Source: Alphaproteobacteria bacterium
GTDB lineage: Bacteria > Pseudomonadota > Alphaproteobacteria > Caulobacterales > Caulobacteraceae
Direction of reading: 5' to 3'
DNA length: 5,798 nt
Assembly (NCBI GenBank): GCA_018895795.1
Contig: JAHINZ010000075.1
Coordinates: 1-5,798 of the forward strand
Positions 1-5,209 of this stretch are shown here, piece after piece (position 1 is the first letter of the stretch; each line of letters starts with the position of its first letter). The notes under the pieces are model-generated. The model searched no databases, was not told the origin of the DNA, and saw only the letters and a program-made list of their open reading frames with translations. The position numbers and the translations under genes were made by a program.

Positions 1-1247
1 CCATGGGCGAGCCCAAGCTGGTCGACCTGCACATCATCGTCCCCGCGCCCCTGGTCGCGCCGGCCAATGGCGTGTTTCTGAGCATGGAGGAAAAGGATGG
101 TTGGCGAACCTATAACTGGCGCGCCAAACATCCCAACACCTATGCCATAGCTCTGGATATCGGCCCCTATGTCGAACTCAGCGACACCTATCAGAGCCGC
201 TACGGCGACAGCTTCCCGATCAAGTTCTGGCACCTGAAAGGCCGCGAGACCGAGGCCAGGGCCCTGTTCGCGGAATTCGCGTCGATGCTCGACTTCTACG
301 AGGCGATGATCGGTCCCTACCCGTTCCGCGACGAAAAGATGGGCGTGGTCGAGACCCCGCATCTGGGCATGGAGCACCAGACCATCAACGCCTATGGCAA
401 TGGGTACGCCAAGGACGTCTACGGCTATGACTGGCTGCTGCAGCACGAGTTGGCCCACGAGTGGTTCGACAATCAGGTGACCAATGTCGACTGGGACGAC
501 ATGTGGCTGCACGAGGGCCTGGGCAGCTATATGCAACCGCTCTATTCGCAATGGCTGCACGGCGACATGGAATACATGGCTCGCCTGAATACCCAGCGGG
601 CGACGCTGCAGAACAAATTCCCGATCGTCTCGGGCCACGTGATGTCGGAGGACCTTGTCTATGATCCCAAGGTCGGGCCGGGCAACGACATCTACTACAA
701 GGGCTCCAACGCCCTGCACACCCTGAGAGCGCTGATCGGCGACGAAGCATTTTTCAAGGCGATCCGACTGATCGTCTATGGTCGCGTCGATCCCAAGCCA
801 GGAAATTTCGCCCCGCGCTACGCCGACACCAAGGATTTCATCCGCGCCGTCAACGACGTGACCGGCAAGGACTACGGCTGGTTCTTCGATGTCTACCTCT
901 ACGAGGCCGCCCTGCCTGAACTGCTGGAAAGCCGCGAGGGCGACGATCTGGTGCTGCGCTGGAAGACGCCAGACGACAAACCGTTTCCGATGCCCGTCGA
1001 GGTCAAGGTCGGCGACAAGATCGTCACCCTGACAATGGCCGAAGGCTCCGGCCGCGCGCGCGTTGGCTCGATCTCGCCGGTGATCATCGATCCAGCCTCG
1101 AAGATCCTGCGCCGTCAGCCTTATATCGAGGCCTACCAGGCCTGGAAGAAGGCCAAGGACGACGCCGCCAAGGCCGAGGCGGACGCCCAGGAGAAAGCCG
1201 CAGCGGCCGCCAAGGTCAAACCCCGGACCAAGGCTCCTAAACGCTAG
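1..1247 (+). CDS. M1-family zinc metallopeptidase, C-terminal part (5' end outside window)
   Basis: The product is a gluzincin aminopeptidase-type enzyme that would hydrolyse peptides using one zinc ion. Numbering from the first Met in the window (base 3), the M1 signature is complete: a GMEH substrate-site motif at 122-125 (GAMEN in classical M1 enzymes), HELAH at 148-152, and the third zinc ligand E171 in WLHEGLGSY, exactly 18 residues after H152. YYKG at 231-234 supplies the usual catalytic tyrosine, probably Y231. The Met at base 3 is unlikely to be the true start, because the beta-rich N-terminal domain that precedes the catalytic domain in M1 enzymes is mostly missing and the frame is open to the window edge. 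Any signal peptide would therefore be out of view. The last ~38 residues (377-414) form an Ala/Lys-rich, probably helical or disordered tail ending in KAPKR. The gene ends in TAG, 110 bp before the VanZ-like gene. The family is certain; the substrate is unknown. Confidence 0.93.
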   Translation, partial: MGEPKLVDLHIIVPAPLVAPANGVFLSMEEKDGWRTYNWRAKHPNTYAIALDIGPYVELSDTYQSRYGDSFPIKFWHLKGRETEARALFAEFASMLDFYEAMIGPYPFRDEKMGVVETPHLGMEHQTINAYGNGYAKDVYGYDWLLQHELAHEWFDNQVTNVDWDDMWLHEGLGSYMQPLYSQWLHGDMEYMARLNTQRATLQNKFPIVSGHVMSEDLVYDPKVGPGNDIYYKGSNALHTLRALIGDEAFFKAIRLIVYGRVDPKPGNFAPRYADTKDFIRAVNDVTGKDYGWFFDVYLYEAALPELLESREGDDLVLRWKTPDDKPFPMPVEVKVGDKIVTLTMAEGSGRARVGSISPVIIDPASKILRRQPYIEAYQAWKKAKDDAAKAEADAQEKAAAAAKVKPRTKAPKR

Positions 1248-1335
1248 GGCTCGAGCGGCCGGTCAAGGGGCGGGAATTCATCCTTGGTTGACTGTGTTCC
1301 TTCACGGAGTGTCGGTCAGCCGCCCGCTATGGATG

Positions 1336-1353
1336 GGGCTCATTCGAGAGCCC
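1336..1353 (+). promoter_or_regulatory. Hairpin overlapping the ribosome binding site of the VanZ-like gene
   Basis: GGGCTC (1336-1341) and GAGCCC (1348-1353) are a perfect 6-bp inverted repeat with a 6-nt loop. The likely Shine-Dalgarno sequence GAGAG (1346-1350) lies in the loop and right arm, 7 nt before the ATG at 1358. Folding could reduce translation of the VanZ-like gene. The GAGAG spacing also supports the ATG at 1358 as the start. The hairpin is seen in the sequence; the regulatory role is inference. Confidence 0.3.
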
Positions 1354-1357
1354 GCCC

Positions 1358-1876
1358 ATGCTGACGCCCAACCATGTCGTGATCACCGCGCGCGCCGTGC
1401 TGCTGTTGGGGGCCCTGACGGTGGCGATCCTGACCCTGGGCCCCTTCCAGGGCGCTGAACAGATTTTCGGACTGACCGACAAGAGCGCTCACGCCATCGC
1501 CTTTGGCGGCCTGACGGCCCTGTCCTTTGCCGCGTTTCCACGCATGCGCCGGACCGACCTCGCGCGGACGGTGCTGATCCTGGGCGGAGCCATTGAAGTC
1601 GCCCAACTGTTCAGCGGGCGCAGCGCCAGCCTCGCTGACTGGGCCGCGGACGCCGTCGGCGTCGCGACGGTCTATGGTTCAAGCCTCATCGAGAGCGCGC
1701 GAAAGATGGCGCGTGATCATGGCGCCCTGCCCCTCTCGACGATCCTGGCCACCGACCGCCGCCGTTCGCGCAAAGCCGTGACGCCGCCTCTGACGCCGGT
1801 GCATGGGCGGGATGGCGAGCCCGTCGCGCGTTTCGCTGACCGGGCCGCCCGACGGTTTCCGCGCCGCGCGCTCTAA
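1358..1876 (+). CDS. VanZ-like family membrane protein
   Basis: This is a small inner-membrane protein of 172 residues. Hydrophobic segments lie at about residues 7-30, 43-60, 68-86 and 91-111, giving the four-helix layout of VanZ-like proteins. The family's conserved polar positions are present: D41-K42 and H45 before helix 2 (DKSAHAIAF), E80 and Q83 in helix 3 (IEVAQLFS), then D94 and G101 in helix 4 (ADWAADAVG). VanZ itself gives low-level teicoplanin resistance, but most alphaproteobacterial members have no defined role and resistance should not be assumed here. The C-terminal ~60 residues (about 115-172) are hydrophilic, rich in Arg and Pro, and probably cytoplasmic; they extend beyond the usual family core. 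GAGAG 7 nt upstream supports the start. The gene follows the M1 peptidase in the same direction after 110 bp, in which no clear promoter or terminator was found. Confidence 0.82.
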   Translation: MLTPNHVVITARAVLLLGALTVAILTLGPFQGAEQIFGLTDKSAHAIAFGGLTALSFAAFPRMRRTDLARTVLILGGAIEVAQLFSGRSASLADWAADAVGVATVYGSSLIESARKMARDHGALPLSTILATDRRRSRKAVTPPLTPVHGRDGEPVARFADRAARRFPRRAL

Positions 1877-1897
1877 CCGGGCCGCGGGCGCCTAGTG

Positions 1898-1910
1898 GTC
1901 AGAATCTGAC
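1898..1910. repeat. Short perfect palindrome GTCAG-AAT-CTGAC
   Basis: Two 5-bp arms (1898-1902 and 1906-1910) flank a 3-bp centre, 21 bp after the VanZ-like stop codon. It could be an operator, part of an old mobile-element end, or chance. No function is assigned. Confidence 0.3.
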
Positions 1911-2011
1911 GCTTGAGTCCGGCGGGGGTTTGCCAGACCGTCAGCGCCACGCGGCCCTGACACCCGCTTGCGCGCCGGGCGCCAAACCGGAAATACGACC
2001 CGTTACGGACG

Positions 2012-2485
2012 TTCTGGCGGTTTGTTTCGGGGACAGTCCGGCGGTCCAACGATGCTGGTCCAGAAGCGCCGCAACCGGCATGCGGCGCTGGATCTGCCCA
2101 TGCGGCTGCTCAAGAACCAGCGCGTTCATCCCGGGACCATCACCCGGGGGCAAGCTGACCTCCGACCGGACCGTGCTGCGGGATCTGGATCTGACGGATC
2201 GCCGTCGGCCCTTCCGGCGTTGGAGAAAACAACCGGGCTCACACCTCCCACCTAGTCATCCGGCGAAGAAAGCAAAAGCAGCGACGGTTCAAGTCGCAAG
2301 GGTCCGCCCAAAGGATCCTCTCCAGCCATGACTCGGTCTAGAACCGCTTCAAACACCAGCCGCATCTGATCGCCCGACCGGGACCTCGAACCTTGCGAGC
2401 CCAGGCCCGTGAGGCGCGGGCGGTCGCCACCGCAGTCGCCCGAGATCCGAGGTGGGCAGTTTATCCCTCGGCCAAGGGCAGTTAA
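2012..2485 (+). pseudogene. Decayed IS6-family DDE transposase (C-terminal half, frameshifted, in-frame stop)
   Basis: Reading three frames in turn recovers the C-terminal half of an IS6-type transposase. From about 2031 to 2144, frame 3 reads like the stretch after the first catalytic Asp, including LVQKRRNRHAALDL and LLKNQRVHPGTIT. After a net +1 shift, frame 1 continues at 2152-2211 (KLTSDRTVLRDLDLTDRRRP). After a second +1 shift, frame 2 runs from 2225 with the hallmark ENNRA, then RFKSQGSAQRILSSH and RPGPRTLRAQAREA, to a TAA at 2483-2485. A TAG at 2339-2341 sits where family members have a Tyr (VYN). The catalytic Glu of the usual ENNRAEN motif appears as His, and the usual TDK motif is destroyed by the first shift. 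A weak match (FWRFV at 2012-2026, cf. LWRAV) may extend the homology leftward, but the N-terminal helix-turn-helix and first Asp were not found. No terminal inverted repeats were identified. It cannot make an active transposase. The left boundary is approximate. Confidence 0.85.
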
Positions 2486-2504
2486 CCTGCCAACACCGGG
2501 CAGG
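2486..2504 (+). terminator. Small hairpin just after the transposase remnant; weak terminator candidate
   Basis: CCTGCC (2486-2491) and GGCAGG (2499-2504) form a perfect 6-bp stem with a 7-nt loop, extendable by an A-T pair, directly after the pseudogene stop. The following bases (TCTTCAATC) are only partly T-rich, so this is a weak intrinsic terminator or an unrelated structure. It would separate upstream transcription from the promoter at 2536. Confidence 0.3.
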
Positions 2505-2535
2505 TCTTCAATCCGGGGCAATAGATTTATCCGGC

Positions 2536-2561
2536 GGAACATTTAAACGGATCGCTGCGTT
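2536..2561 (+). promoter_or_regulatory. EcfG/SigT-type general stress promoter of the RsaA-like gene
   Basis: GGAAC at 2536-2540 is followed after 17 nt by CGTT at 2558-2561. This is the -35/-10 consensus (GGAAC-N16/17-CGTT) of the alphaproteobacterial general stress sigma factor EcfG, called SigT in Caulobacter and controlled by the PhyR-NepR partner switch. Transcription would begin near 2568-2570 and leave a leader of about 50 nt before the ATG at 2618. The spacer and surrounding region are AT-richer than the rest of the window, as expected of a promoter. The element match is exact; its use by EcfG is inferred. Confidence 0.65.
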
Positions 2562-2617
2562 AGGCATCTAATTACTGCGCAAACGCGACTTATCCCTTAC
2601 AACTAAGGCTCCAAAAC

Positions 2618-4411
2618 ATGTCCTATACGGCAACCCAGCTGCGTACGATGTACTCGGCCGTACACATAGGCTTGGCCCCGGACCAGGCGACTGGAGCGGC
2701 TCTGGATACGGTCGCCGGCGAAAGCCTCGCCGGGCTGCGTACGGACGCCTCGGCGAAGGCCTTTGTCATCAACGGCGCCGACAAGGACACGGCCGTCGCC
2801 GCGCTCTCTTACGAGTTCTACACCGGCGCCGCCCCGAGCGCTGCGGGCATGGCCTATCTGGTCAATTCGAGCGCAAACGCCACCGACTTGAACGACCCCT
2901 ATTACGCCGGCTTCAACCTCGAAAACCGCTACATCAACTTCGCCACCAATCTGGGTGTCGTCGGCGAAGGCGCGGCCGGTTTCGCCGGCGCCTACGGCTC
3001 GCTGACCTTCAGCCAGGCCGTCGATTTGGCTTACGAGAAAATCATCGGTACGACCTACGCCCAGGCCGCCGGGTTGAACTCCGCCGCCGCCCGGGCCGAC
3101 ATCACCGGCCGCGAGGCCTATTTCACCGCCCTGGCCAACCAGAACTTCGCCTCCGGAAGCGTGGCCCAGAGGGACCTGGCCGCCAAGGCGGGCGTTGTCG
3201 GCTACATCCTGGCCGAGGCGATGAAGGCCGACGTCGGCGTTTACGCGGCCGCCATGAACAACTACAGCGCCGCCCTGATCGACGGGACGGCCGTCTATGG
3301 CCAAGACCTCCTGGTCGCCTATCCCTCGACGCCGACCCCGACGCCGACCCCAGTCACCGATCCGACCGCGACCCCGCCTAGCGGTCCGGGCGCCATCATC
3401 ACCAATCTCCCGGCGGGCAATAATATCTTCGTCGCCGGCGCGGGCGACAACACCATTACCTCGGGCGGCGGCGACAACACCATCACCGCCGGGGGCGGCA
3501 ACGACATCATCACCGCCGGCGCGGGTAACGACACCATCAACGCGGGCAACGGGACCAATTTCGTCAACGGCGGCAACGGCAACAACACCCTCACCACCGG
3601 CACAGGCAACGACACGATCGTCGGGGGCTCGGGCAACGACACCATCAGCGCCGGCGATGGGACCAACATCGTCACCACCGGAGCCGGCAATGACACCGTC
3701 ACCACCGGGACGGGCAATGACATCATCATCATGGGTCCAAACCTCTCCTCGCTCGACACCGTCAGCGGCGGCGCCGGGACCGACATCCTGAAGGTCAGCG
3801 GAACCCTGGCCGGCGTCGCCTTCGCCAACGTGACCGGAATCGAGATTCTGGACCTGACGGGCGCCGCCGACGTCACCCTGGGCGCACAGGGCATGACCGC
3901 CGGCATCACAAGCGTCACCAACAGCGGCGGCGGCGGCGTGATCGTTGACGCGAGCGCCTACACGATCTCCATTGCCATCACCGGCGGCGCGGGCGCCGAC
4001 GTCCTGACCGGCGGCACAGGCGCCGACGTCCTGACCGGCGGCGCGGGGGTCGACACGCTGAATGGCGGCACGGGCTCGGACCGCTTCGTGTTCAGCGACG
4101 TCGACGCCGACACCAATGCCCTCCCGACGGGCGCGACAGACATCGTCGGCAGCGGCTTCGTCTCCGGGGCGGACAAGCTCGACTTCACGATCGCCGGTAC
4201 GGTGGGCAACTTCCAGAAGGTGCTGCCGGTCTCGGCCAGCCTGACCGCCTTCATCGCCGCCGCCGACACGGCCTTGGATGGCACGGTCCACTATTATTTC
4301 GGCGTCGTGGGCGCGGACGGCTATCTGGCCATGGACACGAACGGGATCGGCATCACCGCCATCATCAAGATGGTCGGGGTGGTCGACATGACCTTCGGCG
4401 ATATCGTCTAG
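2618..4411 (+). CDS. RsaA-like secreted RTX protein (short S-layer-type surface protein)
   Basis: This is a 597-residue calcium-binding RTX protein, probably exported by a type I (ABC) system and held on the cell surface. Residues 1-235 resemble the N-terminal domain of Caulobacter RsaA, which binds LPS O-antigen. Both start with an M(S/A)YT..QL pattern, and APSAAG at 91-96, DLNDPYY and LENRYINF have close RsaA equivalents. Then come a Pro/Thr linker (236-258), a 12-unit RTX beta-roll array (267-374), a beta-rich spacer with SGGAGTDIL and VTGIEILDLTG segments as in RsaA, four canonical RTX units (456-491), and a C-terminal region (about 492-597) with DKLDF and hydrophobic ending GDIV, typical of uncleaved C-terminal secretion signals. 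No N-terminal signal peptide is seen, as expected. RsaA itself is about 1,026 residues, so this is a much shorter relative whose middle is replaced by a compact RTX block. AAGG at 2605-2608, 9 nt before the ATG, and the RsaA-like N-terminus fix the start. The secretion genes are not in the window. It has its own EcfG-type promoter. Confidence 0.88.
   Translation: MSYTATQLRTMYSAVHIGLAPDQATGAALDTVAGESLAGLRTDASAKAFVINGADKDTAVAALSYEFYTGAAPSAAGMAYLVNSSANATDLNDPYYAGFNLENRYINFATNLGVVGEGAAGFAGAYGSLTFSQAVDLAYEKIIGTTYAQAAGLNSAAARADITGREAYFTALANQNFASGSVAQRDLAAKAGVVGYILAEAMKADVGVYAAAMNNYSAALIDGTAVYGQDLLVAYPSTPTPTPTPVTDPTATPPSGPGAIITNLPAGNNIFVAGAGDNTITSGGGDNTITAGGGNDIITAGAGNDTINAGNGTNFVNGGNGNNTLTTGTGNDTIVGGSGNDTISAGDGTNIVTTGAGNDTVTTGTGNDIIIMGPNLSSLDTVSGGAGTDILKVSGTLAGVAFANVTGIEILDLTGAADVTLGAQGMTAGITSVTNSGGGGVIVDASAYTISIAITGGAGADVLTGGTGADVLTGGAGVDTLNGGTGSDRFVFSDVDADTNALPTGATDIVGSGFVSGADKLDFTIAGTVGNFQKVLPVSASLTAFIAAADTALDGTVHYYFGVVGADGYLAMDTNGIGITAIIKMVGVVDMTFGDIV
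3329..3352 (+). repeat. 12-bp tandem duplication encoding the (TPTP)2 linker
   Basis: Two copies of ACGCCGACCCCG (the second ends in A) encode the TPTPTPTP core of the linker between the N-terminal domain and the RTX array. Such an in-frame repeat can change copy number by slippage and alter linker length. It is seen directly; variability is inference. Confidence 0.7.
3416..3739 (+). repeat. RTX nonapeptide array, 12 units of 27 bp
   Basis: Twelve consecutive 9-residue units start at Gly 267, 276, 285 and so on to 366, without interruption. The consensus is G-(N/D/T)-(D/N)-(T/I)-(I/V)-x-x-G-x, the RTX calcium beta-roll repeat (GGxGxDxUx). In six units the calcium-ligand Asp is Asn instead (residues 269, 278, 287, 314, 323, 350); in the other six it is Asp (296, 305, 332, 341, 359, 368). 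Units 5-8 match units 9-12 in order, which suggests a 108-bp duplication on top of the 27-bp period. Confidence 0.9.
3983..4090 (+). repeat. Second RTX block, 4 canonical units
   Basis: Four adjacent units at residues 456-491 fit GGxGxDxUx fully, with Asp at 461, 470, 479 and 488. The first two are nearly identical in DNA, which indicates recent duplication. This block sits just before the C-terminal secretion region, the usual place for RTX repeats that fold in external calcium after export. Confidence 0.9.
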
Positions 4412-4469
4412 GCCATCGCGCGGAAAAATGGACGCCGATCTTCCGCCAAACCGATGCGATAACAAAAAC

Positions 4470-4513
4470 TTGGAGCAAGGCGCGGGAGTCCGATTTCTCG
4501 CGCCTTGCTCTAA
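4470..4513. terminator. Strong intergenic hairpin, probable terminator (better U-tract on minus strand)
   Basis: GAGCAAGGCGCG (4473-4484) pairs perfectly with CGCGCCTTGCTC (4499-4510). The stem extends outward through G-T, T-A and T-A pairs (4470-4472 with 4511-4513) and inward through wobble pairs to a 6-nt loop. On the plus strand the following sequence (AAGGTCC) has no U-tract. On the minus strand the stem is followed by GTTTTTGTT (complement of 4461-4469), so it best fits a terminator for the leftward small genes, although it lies about 160 nt past their end. It is only about 60 nt past the RsaA-like stop and could act on both strands. Confidence 0.55.
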
Positions 4514-4517
4514 AGGT

Positions 4518-4600
4518 CCAACGCTTGGCGCCCTCGTCCACCGGCGGCGATAATTTTACCTGGATCGGCGGTCCAGGCGAGGGACGTTTGGCGCCGTTGG
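4518..4600. repeat. Nested inverted repeats in the convergent intergenic region
   Basis: Between the terminator-like hairpin and the leftward genes lie several nested complementary arms: CCAAC (4518-4522) with GTTGG (4596-4600), GGCGCC (4527-4532) with GGCGCC (4590-4595), CTCG (4533-4536) with CGAG (4578-4581), and CCTGGA (4559-4564) with TCCAGG (4572-4577). ACGCTTGGCGCC (4521-4532) also recurs as ACGTTTGGCGCC at 4584-4595. The element could fold as an imperfect long hairpin. No convincing gene was found in 4412-4673. The role is unknown: RNA 3' structure, small RNA or a degenerate repeat. Confidence 0.35.
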
Positions 4601-4673
4601 TCTGGGCGAGGGTGCTTCCCCCCAAGCAGGGAATGACGGCCGCGGGCAGGTCTCAAGCGTCGAAATCTATCCG

Positions 4674-4871
4674 CTAGGAAGCCGGGCCGCCAATCGCGGC
4701 GAGCTCGGCCAGACCTTCTGGCGTGATCTTCCAACCGACCCGGTCACGCTGCGCGAAGCCGAGATCCGTCAGGGCGCGCGCGTCGCTGATATTGATCCAG
4801 TCAACATCGTCGCCCGCCTGTTTGCGGGCGAGGTTCTTGAGCGCCAGAAGCTGACCGTCCGAGAGCGCCAT
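4674..4871 (-). CDS. Small conserved-type hypothetical protein (65 aa)
   Basis: This 65-residue soluble protein has no signal peptide or membrane segment, and I do not recognise a named family. Residues 3-18 look helical (LSDGQLLALKNLARKQ). The second half (about 29-58, SDARALTDLGFAQRDRVGWKITPEGLAEL) reads like the recognition helix and wing of a small winged-helix fold: 'L..LGF..R....W.IT..G...L' is common in such domains. DNA binding is therefore possible but unproven. Its ATG directly follows the TAG of the upstream gene (TAGATG, no gap) and no Shine-Dalgarno sequence is evident, so translation probably depends on reinitiation after the 75-aa gene. The two form an operon. Confidence 0.72.
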   Translation of the reverse strand: MALSDGQLLALKNLARKQAGDDVDWINISDARALTDLGFAQRDRVGWKITPEGLAELAAIGGPAS

Positions 4872-5099
4872 CTACTGGGCGTCCAGCGCGGGCTGGACGG
4901 TTTCAGCATGTTCAACGTCGGGACGCGCGGCCTCGCATAGCTTGCGGAGCTGTTTCAGCATCGTCGGTCCGCTGATCTGGCTGGGCGCGTCGGAGAAGCC
5001 CTCAAGCTTCAGCTGGCGTCGGATATCAGAGATCGTCGCATATTCGCCGGACCGCGCGAGTTGGAAGGCGCGTTCAAGGGTCGTCGGTCGATTGGTCAT
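4872..5099 (-). CDS. Small conserved-type hypothetical protein (75 aa), first gene of a two-gene operon
   Basis: This 75-residue soluble protein is mostly helical. Residues 5-30 (PTTLERAFQLARSGEYATISDIRRQL) look like a helix-turn-helix-sized pair of helices, followed by a GPTMLKQLRKLC segment at 44-55. The PTTLERAFxLARSG...IRRQL pattern recurs in small uncharacterised alphaproteobacterial proteins as far as I recall, but no function is known to me. The last ~15 residues (about 58-75) are acidic and probably disordered. No Shine-Dalgarno sequence precedes the ATG at 5099. A TACAAT box ends only 6 nt upstream, so the mRNA may be leaderless. It is divergent from the FPASDPPS gene, sharing 110 bp of control region, and directly coupled to the 65-aa gene. 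Confidence 0.72.
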   Translation of the reverse strand: MTNRPTTLERAFQLARSGEYATISDIRRQLKLEGFSDAPSQISGPTMLKQLRKLCEAARPDVEHAETVQPALDAQ

Positions 5100-5105
5100 G
5101 CTTTG

Positions 5106-5111
5106 ATTGTA
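5106..5111 (-). promoter_or_regulatory. Candidate -10 box (TACAAT) for a leaderless leftward transcript
   Basis: On the minus strand TACAAT (complement of 5106-5111) ends 6 nt before the ATG at 5099, so initiation would fall at or next to the start codon. No good -35 (TTGAC) was found 16-18 nt upstream, which keeps confidence low. The lack of a ribosome binding site fits a leaderless message. Confidence 0.3.
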
Positions 5112-5157
5112 CAGGAGACAGCCCGGGACAGCGAGGTGTTGTTCAGGGCGACCGACA

Positions 5158-5182
5158 GGAACAAGCGTGGGGCGGGAACGTT
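5158..5182 (+). promoter_or_regulatory. EcfG/SigT-type general stress promoter of the FPASDPPS gene
   Basis: GGAAC (5158-5162) is followed after 16 nt by CGTT (5179-5182), an exact match to the EcfG/SigT consensus. The predicted start near 5189-5191 gives a leader of about 20 nt, containing GAGGA (5198-5202) 7 nt before the ATG. All elements are in ideal register, so this is the best-supported promoter in the window. Confidence 0.75.
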
Positions 5183-5209
5183 AGCTTTGTTCACCACGAG
5201 GATACGACC

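Noticed and set aside
3..5. ATG at base 3 as the true start of the M1 peptidase
   Set aside because: It would leave out most of the N-terminal domain found in M1 enzymes, the frame is open to the edge, and no upstream sequence is available to judge a ribosome binding site.
1288..1316. TTGACT as a -35 box for the VanZ-like gene
   Set aside because: No acceptable -10 element occurs 16-18 nt downstream.
1930..2542. Three overlapping open frames (two plus, one minus) in the gap before the RsaA-like gene
   Set aside because: The plus-strand frames are explained as pieces of the IS6 transposase remnant; the minus-strand one is antisense to it. None has its own gene-like features.
3416..3739. RTX array as an ice-binding face like the Marinomonas adhesin (xGTGNDxUx)
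   Set aside because: Only two of the twelve units have TGND (residues 329-332 and 365-368), and the Thr/Asn columns are not regular enough to support it.
3297..3921. Open frames inside the RTX array on both strands (Pro/Thr/Ser-rich on plus, Pro/Val/Leu-rich on minus)
   Set aside because: Repetitive RTX DNA keeps the other frames open. These are frame-shifted readings of the same repeats.
2603..4465. 620-codon open frame on the minus strand across the whole RsaA-like gene
   Set aside because: It is antisense to a clearly coding RTX gene. Its low-complexity Gly/Val/Asp/Arg content mirrors the GC-rich repeats, and it has no recognisable domain.
4365..4734. Minus-strand open frames in the convergent gap after the RsaA-like gene
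   Set aside because: They overlap the RsaA-like 3' end or the leftward gene, cross the strong hairpin, and show no domain or ribosome binding site.
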